Counted from the stretch's first letter, positions 1-11,987 are shown. The stretch: 64,000 nt of DNA from Talaromyces rugulosus (GCF_013368755.1 NC_049561.1:4340001-4404000); one strand, 5' to 3'. Made by a program: numbers and translations. The notes: generated by a model not told the origin, from the sequence alone.

Positions 1-1074
1 GTTAGTAATCTATAATAATAAACTATATATGCACTCTCTATATAGTTTAATGTTAAATAATGATTAATCTTTTTATTATTGACTTCCTTCTGCTTTCTAT
101 GGCGCTGGCACCACTTGACCTAGTAATACCATGTGGTGACTGTTGATTACAATAGTACCTGGTAGAATCTTAAAAAAAAAACATGAATTTTATTACTCAT
201 TATGTTGCTTGCATTTCAATTTGTTACAAACAAAGGAAGTGTGATCAATTGATATTGTTACCTGTCGTCATAGCTAGAGGTGAACATCTAGTCTAGTCGC
301 ATTTGTCGTAATAATGTATATCAAGCAGCTGACACGTCACTTTCAAGTATGGTTTCCGGTTATTTTCCAACTAGAAGATTGTGACTGTTTTAATGTTGAT
401 TTAACCTCTTAGGTCTATGGACATGGCCCTCCGAATAGGCCCGCAAATAGCACATCTTCATGTACGTGGAGGCTGAGCCACATCAAATAAGGGCACTTGA
501 GGTTTAGCGAGCTCAATCAAATTGTGAGTGCTAGGACTTGGGCCGAGTCACCAATATTTGACCCATATCAGCCTGGTCAATCAGTTCGGCGCTTAGAGCG
601 AATAGCTAGCCAATTGGCCGTCCTTTCGTCTTCTCTTGTGCTTAAATTTACCACCCAGGCTTAGCATGGAGAGACGCTCTAGCAAAACATGGGACACTCG
701 TGGTTCCCTATCACGTTCCGTTCGCCGCCAGACAGAAGAAGTTGAAAGAGATTCTTACATAAAGTTCCCGACGCTTAAAAGTATTGGAGACTGATCAAAA
801 GCCCGTAGTTAGACAAAAGTCCCCGAGTGATATCGGTGGAATTCCAGATTATTGGGTTACAACAAGCGATATTCTACCGTCACGAGGAGTTTTATGAGAT
901 CGACACAGGAATAACTTTATTAAAGAGAACATTTGGGCGAGGGTGACAGAATTATCCGAGGAATACATACATCTGGAGTCTAGTCGAATATTTTCGCGCA
1001 ACGTGGCTATATTGCTCAACTTCATTTGTTTTTATTCTATGCATCTTTTGGTCAACTAGAATTTTGTCAAGCGA
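1..1074. other. Gene-free left flank
   Basis: I see no credible coding region, RNA gene or repeat here. The first 450 bases are AT-rich. The right end borders the 3' remains of the pseudogene that follows. Confidence 0.5.
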
Positions 1075-3063
1075 TTGTATCTAACCAAATCTTCAGTCGA
1101 TCAAATTTACCAAATTGCCCCTGTCGACTCCGTTCATCATCCTCATCGGCTTCCCCGTCACTGTCATTCTAATCTCAGATTGGACGGAGCCAATCATCGT
1201 GGTAGATATTCTCACAGGGTCGACCCTCTCCACCAACGCAAAATCACCGAAATATATCCAGTGAAGCATCTTCAGAAGCCATTTGATCAAGTTCTTTCTT
1301 TTTGAAATGTCTGACCTCCTTGTTGTCTGAGAATCGATAAGAGCCTTTACTGACAAGTAATGGACATACTGTCAAAAACCCAGTATCGTGAATAATCTTC
1401 CCATTCTCGAGTTCCCAGTTCCAATGGTTGTATTGGTACTCGTGTCGAGAGCAGTGTAAATGTGAAGTAACTCGAAGCGCACAATCCTTTGTTAAGGACC
1501 ACCCGCAGGGTTCTTAAGGTGTTCTGGGTCTGACCCTGTAGCCCAAATCGTCATCTTCGGTTGGAGGGAGATTGATTAAACGCCACACATCCGACCTAGA
1601 GATGTATTAAGGGTCTTTCCCGGTATACCGACCCGAACCCGCAACATCCATAAAACTTTGAGGACAACCAGTCCAAGGGGAAGCAAGGGGGTCAAGAAGT
1701 GGCCTGCCTCCCCTGATTTTTTGGATAATTTTGGAGGATAGTCCGCACATTACTGCTCCAATCCAAAGTGCACTAAAATTTGGCCGTCGAATGACACCAA
1801 TCAAGGCAAGTAGTTCTTTCCCACTGTCTTTCATGGTGGATTCATCTCCTAATATCTCTTCAAGGACCGGATGTAGCCATGTAGTGATCATGTTGCAAGG
1901 AACATTGGCTTCCCAGAATGATCCACATAAAGTTGATATCATGACTTCTGGATTGCAAATTAAAGTCATGTAGTAGGGCAGCTTCTCGTATAAATTGGTC
2001 CACAGTGTTGAATTAGCCTGCAGGGGGGTGTCTGGCGTTCTAGCCTCGTGGGCTTTTGGTAACGGCAGCTGAGCAGTTAGGCCTTTAATATCGATGCAGA
2101 GGAAAGCGTATAGCTGTCGCAAGAGCAATAGGAAACTGGCTTCCCAATTTATGAAAACGTGCAAAGTCGCAAAGAGCATCGAAAGATTTGCGTGAGGGCA
2201 GAGGTGCTTGTATGAGATTTGACGAACCTCTCCTATGTTCAATAACAAAAGATGTTTCGCATATGCGAGACACCATCCAAGGGGCGACAAATTCTTTAAT
2301 GTCAGTTGCTTTGACCCTTCGTGTTGGGCTAGTATCGCGGGCCACCACCGGACCACGCTTTCATCCGCTTCCCCAACATCAATGACATGAGTCTCTGGTG
2401 GATTGCAGAGGCCTCCATCAAAGGAATCGACCTGGGAAGTTGTATAATTCATACTAGCACCCTCGCCCCGCATTTCAACGAGATATGCAGAGTACGTAAC
2501 GCCAACCAATCATAAGGATTCCTAAATAGTTTAAACCAGTAGACTTCTCTTTTGTCGTGCCAATCCAATGACTGAATACATTTCCATGAAAATTGTAGGG
2601 GATGGCGATACTCGTGCCAATCTGGAGAACGGCAGTACTAGTAGTTTCTTTCATAACTGCGCCGCAGTCTGAACGTCCCGTTATTCTCCAAGTTGATGAG
2701 GCTTGTAGGCATAATGCAAGGTTTCGCGAAGTTCCAAAAGGGCGAGCATAGAGTGGTTTGGGCCGACGTTGGAATTTCGGGATCTTACGAACGTGCTGGG
2801 GATTTATCAAATTAACTGTCAGGCCACTCTCCCGATAGGCATCAGCTATTGACACAAGGTGATACCAGTACTCCCGACTCTTTCCAAGCACCGCATCTTC
2901 TTGTTCTTTTCGAAGTTGAAGGGCGTCGTTGTCTTCGATAATCTATTGCCAGGCGACTTAGCGAGAACTCAGTGAAACAACGGGAACCACCAACAGAGGA
3001 AAATCTTGGATGAGATAAAGAATGACTCCGCTGCCCCGCCGTTGAGGATGATGTTAGGGACAT
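1075..3063 (-). pseudogene. Decayed gene of a fungal family of unknown function
   Basis: Protein-like blocks follow one another on the minus strand but change frame repeatedly. From the 5' side there is a block with IADAYRESGLTVNLINPQ (about 2830), a block with VIDVGEADESVVRWW (about 2380-2340), a block in another frame with VAPWMVSRICETSF (about 2280), then a return to the earlier frame with LPYYMTLICNPEV and GSFWEANVPCN (about 1970-1900) and CPQSFMDVAGSG (about 1640). That frame continues past TAA at 1607-1609 into SDVWRLINLPPTEDDDLGYR and NHWNWELENGKIIHDTGF, with further stops including TGA after DIFR. This is direct evidence of at least two frame shifts and several nonsense changes. The order of blocks resembles large hypothetical proteins of moulds, from memory only. 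Some frame changes upstream could be introns, but the in-frame stops of the 3' third cannot all be. Confidence 0.75.
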
Positions 3064-4304
3064 TTTGAGAGTTCAATGTTGTAAATTACACCAGATAGGA
3101 CGATATTCTCACAATAATGCCCATGGTAAACAAGGGGACGTTTCTGCATTGCTACTAGTGATGTGGCTTGAGAGCGGCACAGCCACAATCTACGAACGTC
3201 CAACCCATTGCGTATTTTTGTTTTCTAGAAACACTGTAGAATACTGAGCTAGCAAGTGCTAATATGCTGAACTGAGATTATCACGGTGATAGTATGGTCC
3301 AACACCATTAAAGAGGTTGATCACAAGAACTGCATGGTTGGTTGATCATTGTTCTGAAATGTCTGAAATATATTGATGTTTGCTTATTTCTCGGACTTGT
3401 TAACCAAGACTGCCTTATCAATTAAAAACACGAGTACATCGCCCGTAAAGGTTTGAGATAGTAATAATAGAATTTAAAGTTTGTATACATCGATGCTAGT
3501 GGGGCCATCCGTGGATATCCGTCGAATCAGCGACTCTTTATAAACTGTAGACCAATCAAAACGCATAAAAATGACTCAACCAGCCCAAAGCGGAAAGGCG
3601 TACGGATAGTGGCGGGGGCCTGCCGACGTGCAATGACGCAGTGATCAGGAACTTCATTCCAGCACGCTCTACGAAGTACAGAGTGTCACTCTCGCCCAGC
3701 AAATAACAGTGCAGTGCATGTTTTCGTCTCTTGACGCCGTCTTGGCAAGCCACTGAGCCCAGTCGCGCGCGTGCACGCTCCACAGCACCCACCGTTCGCC
3801 AATAAGCACCAGTGCCAGCTGACCGCACTATGCCAAAGGCGGAAAGGCGCTCATCAAAGTGGGGCTGAATGCGGCTCTCTATTGGTTCAAGGTGCCCCAT
3901 TTTGCGGCAGCTGATTGGATAGCTGAGTGCGCCACGCCGCATTTAGGCCGACCGTTGGCTCATTCGGGCTAGCGCACACTGCCCTCAGTCATGCGCGAAT
4001 GAAACGCTAGTGACATCTGCTGTCTCAGTCTTACCTGGCCCGGAGCGCCGGACTCGGCTTCTTCTCTAGACTTTTGTCTCACGATCTCTTTGCTCTTCTT
4101 CCTCCCCCACCTGGAATTTCGTCTGCACTCGATCCTCACTCTATTCTCCCTGCTGCTATCGCTTCAGTTCACACTGCGTCTGGAAGAACCAACGCCCCCT
4201 CCGCTGCTTTCTGAACCCGGGCATCTTCGACTCACGGGCCGGTGTTGCCCTAGAGATCTGCTCCAAATCGACACTACTCACTGCTCACTCACCATCGCCC
4301 CAAC
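3064..4304. other. Intergenic region with the GH76 gene leader
   Basis: No supported gene. An open frame on the minus strand at 3556-3942 has no family resemblance. Bases about 4060-4160, just before the GH76 gene, are rich in C and T, as is common near transcription starts of fungal genes. Confidence 0.5.
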
Positions 4305-5863
4305 ATGCGCTTCTCGAGCCAGCTCCTTTTATTCGGCCAACTGCTCGTCAACGTGCCGCTGGCCCTCAGCTTGAAGGTCGACGCCGACAGCGCCGACTCA
4401 CTCAAAAGCGCCGCCCAGACTGCCGCTGCCTCTGCCGTCAACTTCTACAACAATCGAGATCCGTCGGTGCGAAATATCCCCGGTCAATTTTATAACACCT
4501 GGTGGGAAGGCGGCGCCTTTTTTACCTTTCTAATTAACTACTGGCACTGGACGGGGGACGACCAATACAATGACATCGTCAACAAAGGCATGTTGTGGCA
4601 GAAGGGAGACAGTAATGATTTTGACCCGTCCAACGCGAGTTTGTATATGGTATGCTCGTTCCTCTTCCTTGCCCCAGAATTTGCTCCTGGAAAAAATACT
4701 TTCATCGGCCATGTATTAATGGGACTATAGGGAAATGACGACCAAGAGTTTTGGGCCCTGGCCGCAGCGACTGCCATTGAGCAAAAATTCCCCGACGTCC
4801 CAAACAACCCCTCCTGGCTGAGTCTGGCGCAAGGCGCGTTCAACGACTTTGTCGATCGCTGGAATCAGGATAAAGCCGAGTGTGGCGGAGGATTGCGGTG
4901 GCAGGTCAACTCCATTCAAGGATCCGGTTATAATTCGAAAAACGCCATCTCCAACGGCAACTTCTTCCAGTTGGCCGCACGTCTCGCCCGATACACGAAC
5001 AACGACTCGTATACCATCTGGGCCAACACTGTCTATGACTGGACCCTGTCCGTTCCGTTGTTAGACAATAAGACCTGGTTCCTGAACGATTCGATCCAGA
5101 TCAGCCAGGACTGCGGTGCCCCTAGTCCCCAACAGTGGAGTTACAACTATGGCTCCTACATCGCTGGACTAGCCTATATGTACAACATAGTGAGTCCTGT
5201 CTACTTTCGTTCTGCCTAGGTAAGAACTGACATTTGGTCTAGACAAATGGAGGCGCCAAATACAAGACCGGAATTGATGGCTTAATGACGCAACTTTTCA
5301 AAACCTTTTTCCCTGAGCAATTCGGCGGCAATACCTTGTCCGAAGTCTCATGCGAGCCTTACCACGATTGCAACCGAGATCAGATCATTTACAAGGGCTT
5401 GATAACCAACTGGCTGTCGCTAGTCTCCCAACTTGCCCCCTATACACTGGGCGAGATCGAGCCGAAGCTGAAGGCATCCGCTGAGGCTGCTGGTACACAA
5501 TGCTCCGGACCCAACAATGAATGCGGAATCGTATGGCACAACGCTACCTGGGACGGAAGCAGCGGAATCGAGCAGGAAATGGCCGCACTCAGCGCCTTTG
5601 CAAACACTCTCGTCTTGTACCAGAGCGCCCAGTCTGGCTCTTACACCCCCCCGAACAAGCCTGCACCCGTGACTTCGAACACTGGTGGTAATAGTACGAG
5701 TGACCCAAGTGGAGGCCAGAGCCGTGGCGGTGAACAAAGTCTTCCCACCCCGAAGAAAGTGAATGCTGGTGACCGTGCCGGTGCCGCTATTCTCACTATT
5801 GTCTTTACAACAGCATGGATTGGCATGATGGTATGGGTCGCATACGGCGAGTTTGGGTTTTGA
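4305..5863 (+). CDS. GPI-anchored GH76 mannan endo-1,6-alpha-mannosidase, Dfg5/Dcw1 type
   Basis: Three exons (4305-4649, 4731-5189, 5243-5863) give 474 residues, normal for the family. Family knowledge: Dfg5/Dcw1 proteins sit at the plasma membrane or wall and cross-link GPI mannoproteins into the wall by acting on alpha-1,6-mannose of the anchor. Seen here: a signal peptide (MRFSSQLLLFGQLL...), the GH76 block TWWEGGAFFTFLINYW, and the catalytic Asp pair in GNDDQEFWALAAATA (about D118-D119), which begins exon 2. A block PQQWSYNYGSYIAGLAYMYN and paired cysteines follow. After a Ser/Pro/Gly-rich linker, the C-terminus has a small-residue site before a hydrophobic segment (ILTIVFTTAWIGMMVWVAYG), as expected for a GPI signal. 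Intron 1 is 81 bp and intron 2 is 53 bp, and both keep frame. Which Dfg5/Dcw1 paralogue this is cannot be told. Confidence 0.93.
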
Positions 5864-6306
5864 TTGGCGTTTTTATTGTCTGGGTCTTTGGTTCCTAGTT
5901 TATTTCATTTCGATGCAAAATTACTTTTCACCTTTTTTTTCTTCTTTTTTTGGGGTGTTTTCATATCCCTTGTATACGCGTTCGTGTTGGTAAGCATGTT
6001 TTCTCTTTCATTTTGATGTGTAAGGTCACATTTACTGATGGCATTGACTCTGTATTCTTACTTTGGGTACTCGGATTGGTTTGGGAGTTTGGGTTTTTCA
6101 TAAGATTGTATATAGGCATTCATCCGTCTACACTATGGATACCACAGCGTACAAGGCCTACGGAATTGAATTAAAACTCATTTAATAAGAAGTTTTGTCT
6201 GATATTTGTTCCTCGATTACACATAAGAGCCCGTTTTGAAAAGATAGGAGAGCTATACTGCAGCCGAGGGGTTTATATTCACCTTACGTGTTAACTACCA
6301 GGTTTC
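5864..6306. other. Convergent intergenic region
   Basis: This lies between the 3' ends of the GH76 gene and the DUF4874-like gene, which converge. It is T-rich after the GH76 stop and presumably holds both 3' UTRs. Nothing else is seen. Confidence 0.5.
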
Positions 6307-7350
6307 CTAACTCCATTGCTCAAGGGCAGCCATGATCGTATCTACGCAATCATTCTCACTAGGGTCCTTGAACAACGATTCGAATTCAGTCGGGTTGTAA
6401 GCCTGTTTACTTCCGTTAGCAATCTGTGCCTCTAGATCTCCATCCATTCCAGGTGACCAGTAACTCACGTTAAGATAGGCAATTTGAAACGAATTGATAT
6501 AAGCAGCCAGACCATCACTTCCACATACAGCGCTGTAATCAGACCAGTCGAACGTCGCATCGCCAGCATCCTTGCATCCTTCTCCTCCAAAAGTGTTGTT
6601 GGAAGCCACTTGCTTGGTGTAGTCAACCCAAGTTTGGAAGTCGTCTGTTGGCCACGTGCCTCCGTCAGTGCCGTTGAAACCGGCGTCAAAAATGCAATCG
6701 TCATGGATCGTGACCGAACGATTTCCGTTGAATAAAGCCTTGTGATCCTGGGGATAGCGGAGAGCAACCTTGTGGCCTGTGTCGAGAAGAGCGTTGACGA
6801 TATCTCCTTTGACTTTGAGGTCTGCTGCCGTGTCGTCCGTTCCATGATTCTGACAGTATTGCCCATCCTGACCGAGTTAGTCCAGATGCCTTTACGTTTA
6901 AATTTTAATAGCTTATCCAAGGGGGATTCTTACATGCCACTCTCCCCATTCACCAAGGAAACCGGCCTGAATCACCGGAATGTCCACAGTGCCTGTGATA
7001 TTGGAAAAGGCGGCTGCCCACGTAGATACATCATTCATCAATATGCTCTCATCTGGCTCCGTTGTAACCGATCCATCCGAGTAGCCGTATCGGACTCGAG
7101 GAATCAATGCAACACCTTGACTTCCGTAGTTTTGGGCAAGAGTGTTGAAGTCGTTAACTATTGCACTGTGGTCCGCTCCGTCTGGAGTGATTTGGATATA
7201 TAGAAAGAGGGTAGTTGACCGATCTGGCTTTGAATAAGTTATTTGTCCGGAGTTGTCTCCGCCTTCGACAATCTGTGCGTAGGTTGAAAACCCGATAGCT
7301 GAGACTTGCTGCAAGACAGCGCCGAAAGCAAGTGGATGAGTAAGCTTCAT
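6307..7350 (-). CDS. Secreted DUF4874/DUF4832-like protein
   Basis: Two exons (7350-6934 and 6867-6307) separated by a 66-bp intron with branch site CTAAC 10 bp before its end give 325 residues. Seen: a signal peptide ending near QQVSAIGF, then FSTYAQIVEGGDN, a block TTLFLYIQITPDG, the stretch VALIPRVRYGYSDG and, just before the intron, IQAGFLGEWGEWH. The combination of a beta-barrel-like start, an R-x-R-Y block and the GEWGEWH motif is what I associate with DUF4874/DUF4832 proteins, which look like degenerate TIM-barrel glycosidases. The activity is unknown. The protein ends in CVDTIMAALEQWS. It converges with the GH76 gene, and both products go to the cell surface, but no functional link is shown. 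Confidence 0.72.
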
Positions 7351-8135
7351 GGTGGGTTCGATTCTTCAAATTATAAGGGACATGAGTATCCTGTGCAAGA
7401 ATATTATTGCTGGATATATTCAAAACTGTTGTTACTATTGAATACACATAGAATTATATACTCGACATTAAATGTATTTCAGCTTTCCGGCACTGAGATG
7501 ACTGGACCCCATATCGGCCCCTAGGTTGCGTTGCATATACGCGACGCCATCAGGGAAAATTAAGTTAGCTTTATTATTGTTTAACCTTTTTAAACATACC
7601 AGCGCGACGAAGCTTAAACTAGGCCAAATTTACCGAAATTTGATTTGCCCGCAAAAATTGCAGGATCAACACCATGACAGTTTCGGACTAAAATGGACCG
7701 GGCGGAGAACAGCATTCAGATAGTTGGCGGGTTAATAATTATTACAGAATAAAGATTAATGTCGACATCTCGATACTACAACATGGACTACGAATAACTT
7801 GTAACGTTACAACTTTACTTATACATACTCGAAAATCTTTACTACCCATACAATTGACATGCAATAACCCCTGAAATGTCAACACTTAAAGACACTATCA
7901 ATAGATCTACGCCACTTTTAATAGAACCATGCAATTTCCTAGTTTTCTTTTTAAATAATATTATTGTAACGCTACCCAATAATAATAATGCAAGGCAATG
8001 TTGAAAGTCCGAACTTATACTGTAGGCGATGCTTCCTAATTGGGTTTAGTCGATTATCATTTTGACGCGAGTTTCATCGATGACATCACCCCCACCTGTT
8101 AACACCACGTGCCAAATTCATGATCATTGACCACC
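7351..8135. other. Divergent intergenic region
   Basis: This separates the divergent DUF4874-like gene and the SDR gene, so it should hold both promoters. It is AT-rich. A block GGTTCGATTC near 7355 resembles a tRNA B-box but no A-box or cloverleaf fits around it. Confidence 0.45.
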
Positions 8136-8936
8136 ATGGGAAAGAATTTCCTTATTACCGGTGCTGGACGAGGCATCGGCCGCGGATTGTCCCGACTGTT
8201 GTTACAAAAGGGCCATCGCGTGTTCCTCGTGGACATCAACAAGGCAGAACTCGAACACACAAGCCATCTATTGTCTCAAACATATTCTTCCAGCCAATAT
8301 GGTCAGGCCGTATGCGATTTGACCCAGCCTGACGAAATATCGTCTACTATTGAAAGGGCTGGGAAATTCTTCAATGGTCTTCTTGATGTCCTCATAAACA
8401 ATGCTGCTTATACTGGAGGAGTCGGAAACGCCCCCTTTGCGGAACTGAGTCTTGATACATGGAATAAAAGCATTCAGACGAATTTGACTGGCTCCATGCT
8501 GATGAGTCAAGGATGTCTGTTCTTGTTGAAAAAATCAAATGATCGCCAACGCGGCGGGTCCATAATTCACATCTCTTCGACTCGTGCACATCAATCTGAG
8601 CCGAATTCTGAAGGATACGCTGCCACCAAGGCTGGTCTCATCGGTCTGACACACTCTATGGCATCGAGCCTTGCGGAATATGACATTTCTGTTAATGCAA
8701 TTTTACCTGGGTGGGTTAATGTTGCAAACGAATGCAAAGAGGCGGACGAAAACGGCGCCAAGTGGGAGGATGGTCTCTCTGAGGAAGACCATCGATGGCA
8801 TTTCTCCGGCCGAGTTGGCAAGGTCGAGGATATCTTACTTGCTGTTGAATATCTCGCCGATGCAGAATTTGTCACCGGGACGGAAATGGTGGTTGATGGG
8901 GGAGTTACGAAAAGAATGGTATATCCGGAAGAATAG
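8136..8936 (+). CDS. Short-chain dehydrogenase/reductase (classical SDR)
   Basis: A single exon of 266 residues. I chose ATG 8136 because its context CCACCATGGG is optimal; the frame is open a little further upstream but only from TTG. Seen: the cofactor motif TGAGRGIG (8-15), an acidic residue after beta-2 (VD, about 32-33) that favours NAD(H) over NADP(H), INNAAYTGG (about 87-95), the catalytic Asn in TNLTG (N116), Ser in HISS (about S147) and Y161-x3-K165 in EGYAATKAG. The C-terminal block GTEMVVDGGV is typical of the classical subfamily. It probably oxidises or reduces a small carbonyl or alcohol in the cytosol; the substrate is not evident. It converges with the MFS gene 158 bp downstream. 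Confidence 0.9.
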   Translation: MGKNFLITGAGRGIGRGLSRLLLQKGHRVFLVDINKAELEHTSHLLSQTYSSSQYGQAVCDLTQPDEISSTIERAGKFFNGLLDVLINNAAYTGGVGNAPFAELSLDTWNKSIQTNLTGSMLMSQGCLFLLKKSNDRQRGGSIIHISSTRAHQSEPNSEGYAATKAGLIGLTHSMASSLAEYDISVNAILPGWVNVANECKEADENGAKWEDGLSEEDHRWHFSGRVGKVEDILLAVEYLADAEFVTGTEMVVDGGVTKRMVYPEE

Positions 8937-9094
8937 AATACGGAAAGCTTTCGTGAGACGTTTTATCTCCCAAACTTGGTCTCACAATGTTTTTTTAATA
9001 GATTGATAATCCATGTTGGATCTCCGGGTTGAAGTTTATTAAAAATCCTAATACATGCTTTGTATTTTAAAGAGAGTTGCAACATCAAACATTG

Positions 9095-10907
9095 TTACCT
9101 GTTGGGTCGTCGGACCAGTCGTAAAGACAACACCCCACCCAAACCAGCTAGAACAGTAATCGCATACATCATCTCACGAAAGGTTAGAACAAATATTTCC
9201 TTCCGCCCCTCGGCAATTTCATGGGAGACGGTGATTTTCGAGGCGTTCCAGACGGCCTCGTTGAAGTCCAGGTTCCCTAGCAGTTTGGATAGGTCTGATT
9301 GAAACAAATGAGTCTTGATTCTAGTTTGGAACACAACCCCGGCAGCGGACATTGCTATACAGATTCCAATGGTGCGAATGAAGTTGGCAAGTAGCGATGC
9401 ATCACGTTCATTCGATGCATTAGCTAATCTTCGGGTTGCAGTATGACTCCCAGACATGGTTAAACCGTGGCCCAGGCCAGCGACGATCAATAAAATGACA
9501 TAGACGAAAATACCGGTATCTGTGCCGGGCACAGTCATGCATCCGGCTGAAGCTGTAGTCAGAACCCATCCACTCCACACTGCCCATCGGTATGCTCGGA
9601 ACCTAGCAGTGATTACTCCAACTACCGCAGTAACCAGCAGCGACGGTACCGTCAAAGCTATGAGTAATGCGCCAAGATAGCTTGGGGATAATTCATATAC
9701 TCCTCGCATATACTGTGGGATATAGAAAACCTCGGTGAACATCTGAATAATCATCAGTCTCGCTCTCGCCTCATGACAATTGAACCCAACTTACCACAAC
9801 ACTATGTATGAGAATGCACACAAAGGTCAACGGAGAGGCTTTGAGTGTTTTGAGCGAAATTATAGGTTTTGATGCGCCTGACCGCTCATACATGACGGCT
9901 CCGATCAGCCCAATGGCGCCTACACCCAGGGTAAAAAGAGTGCGCCAATCTGCCGCACGGTTTGGAATGCCAGCCCATGTAGTTCCAAGAATAAGCACCG
10001 TAAAACTAGCAGAAAATAGGCAAATACCAGTCCAGTCAATATTCAATATGGCCATTTTCGAACTCAGGGTCTCGCCGACTGGTCGGATCGCCACAGGAGT
10101 CAATATTAGAAGGGAGAAACAAAGCGGAGCAGATATGTAATAAATCCATCTCCAGTTGGCTGGGTCTTCCAACAACAAGCCTCCAACGGCAGGCCCTGTA
10201 CCGAGTCCAATGGCAGCGCAGAAGAGTATCACGCAGTAGTACCTAGACCGCCGTTGAGGAGGAACCATTTCTGCCAAAATTGCTGGGCCAACAGAGACTA
10301 TAACACCGACGCCAATCCCTTGGATCCCACGACCCACAAGAAGCATTGGGAACAACGTGTGTGTAGCCGAAAGAAAAATGACGCCGATGCTGAATATTGC
10401 GACTCCTGCAATTAGAACGTTTCGATAGCCAAAAACCTCTGTGGCTTCTATGCCAAGTCTTTGAATCGGGATAGTTGCGAGGAAATAGACGATAATAGGC
10501 CAGGTACCGTTGTGCGAGAAATTAGAATGGTATATACTGGATATGTTCTTTTCAGTGTTAGAATATGCCTTTTGTCTGGGGATATTCAACATGCAGCAGA
10601 CCTTTAGAGATGTAATCATTATAAGCCCATCCAATGATACCATAATCGCCATGATTGAAAAACAGCCAACCATCCATAGTTCTAACTTTCCAGTGGTCCA
10701 CAATTCGCCTTGTTCATGACCGAACTCATGTGTATGTTGCTGAAGCTCTATCCCGCTGTATCTGAGAGCAGGATGCCTGAGGTGACTTTGAGAAGTTGTA
10801 GGATGTTGTTGCACTATAATAGGCCTCTTAGCACTTTCCTTAGAGACTCTTAAACTTCCTGCTTCGTTTTCGGAATGAATTGAGAATGATGATTCCCGAG
10901 AACGCAT
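9095..10907 (-). CDS. MFS drug:H+ antiporter, DHA2-like (14-TM type)
   Basis: Exons 10907-9795 and 9742-9095 with a 52-bp intron give 586 residues. The N-terminal ~75 residues are cytosolic, followed by TM1 (CFSIMAIMVSLDGLIMI). Seen: EVFGYRN (loop 2-3 motif A equivalent), LLVGRGIQGIGVGVI (TM4), GLGTGPAVGGLL (motif C, antiporter signature), WRWIYYISAPL, and more hydrophobic segments through the second exon, ending in RRPNR. It likely exports small organic toxins or metabolites at the plasma membrane using the proton gradient. The stretch between TM1 and EVFGYRN (about 10460-10600) is unusual and reads poorly as TM2. A 54-bp segment inside it has GT, CTAAC and AG signals and keeps frame if removed, so an extra intron or local decay is possible. 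Confidence 0.82.
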
Positions 10908-11423
10908 GGTGTAAAAGACGATGTAGTCGTGATTGTATGGCAGCCATAAACATGGTTTTAAAAATTAATTTTGTGTTTTTGGAAAATACTCCTATCCGTA
11001 GTACCGTAAAAGATTCCCATGTCTATTTAGACTTTGGAATGCTAGGTTGAGAGATACTGTGTTGATTACACGACAAAGTTTTAACAGTTGCCGATCATGT
11101 ATTGTTAGTGAACGGAATCCGAAAAACAAGCAAAATATGTGTAAATAAATGAATACAATACGTGATATGCAATGTTTTGTTTTCATAAATTCCCGGTTTG
11201 ATTGGACTTCTGGTGGTCCATGCAAGGGGTGCGTGGTTCCCTGGAATGATGACCGTCGAGACTCATGCCACAGAGCATATGTTATTTTTCATACTTATTC
11301 CTTTACCACTCTCCAAAAATACGAGTCTATTTATGATTAAAATTTAGTGATCGCACCAACTACGTTTACCATTTGAAGCTGCAGAATAAATGTTGCTATT
11401 CCAATATCATACTATGACTGGGA
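10908..11423. other. Intergenic region upstream of the MFS gene
   Basis: This holds the MFS gene promoter (read leftward) and the 3' side of the isochorismatase-like gene. I see no gene or repeat. Confidence 0.45.
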
Positions 11424-11987
11424 TCATGGCTTTTTGAGCCCCGCCACCCACTCTGCTGATGAGAGGATCTGAGCCTGTTTTGCAAAGACTTTATTGACAA
11501 GCATCTCATGAGTTTCTTGCTCACGATCCATGCTAAGGTCTTTCAAAACAGTAAGTCGATAATCAAGATCGGCACCCTGGCGTATAGTAGAAAGAACGAC
11601 ACCACTGGATATTAATCCGGTAATAACCAGGGTTTCCGCATCCATACTACGCAGGATAAGATCGAGATCGGTTCCATGGAAGGCAGAAACCCGTCGCTTG
11701 GTAATTACCACATCTCCATCAGCAGGGGCAACGGCCGGGTGGATCTTGGTGGACTCGTCGCCTTCGATAAAGGCACCCCAAGCGGCGACCTTGGCGGTAG
11801 AGGAGTTTCGTGCAGATGCTTCGGGATAGCCAGGGCGGAAACCAGTGGCGACGTAGATTATCGGGATTCCTGCTTCGCGAGCAGAGTTTATCACTGGCGC
11901 CAGGCGGCTGAGGTATGGTTCCATATTTCCCAAGAGCTCCAGGACGCCATTCTGGATGTCCATGACCAACAGCACTGTTTTTCCCAT
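11424..11987 (-). CDS. Isochorismatase-like hydrolase lacking the usual catalytic Cys
   Basis: One exon, 187 residues, which is the normal size. Family knowledge: isochorismatase-fold amidases and hydrolases use an Asp-Lys-Cys triad. Seen: D10 in LLVMDIQNG and K97 in VVITKRRVSAF are in place, but the motif that normally reads T-N-x-C-V-E-S-T reads LISSGVVLST here, so V130 stands where Cys is expected. The following DLDYRLTVLKDLSMD block is normal. The whole frame is intact, so this is not decay. Fungal and bacterial proteins with a SGVVLST motif form a recognisable subgroup to my memory; their chemistry is unclear. The product may be cytosolic, since no signal peptide is present. A TATA-like box lies about 120 bp upstream. 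Confidence 0.88.
   Translation of the reverse strand: MGKTVLLVMDIQNGVLELLGNMEPYLSRLAPVINSAREAGIPIIYVATGFRPGYPEASARNSSTAKVAAWGAFIEGDESTKIHPAVAPADGDVVITKRRVSAFHGTDLDLILRSMDAETLVITGLISSGVVLSTIRQGADLDYRLTVLKDLSMDREQETHEMLVNKVFAKQAQILSSAEWVAGLKKP

Noticed and set aside
3556..3942. Open frame of 128 codons on the minus strand
   Set aside because: No recognisable blocks, no leader or intron signals; arginine-rich chance frame in a GC-richer stretch.
7340..7370. tRNA B-box-like GGTTCGATTC
   Set aside because: No A-box at the right distance and no cloverleaf; it lies in the leader of the DUF4874-like gene.
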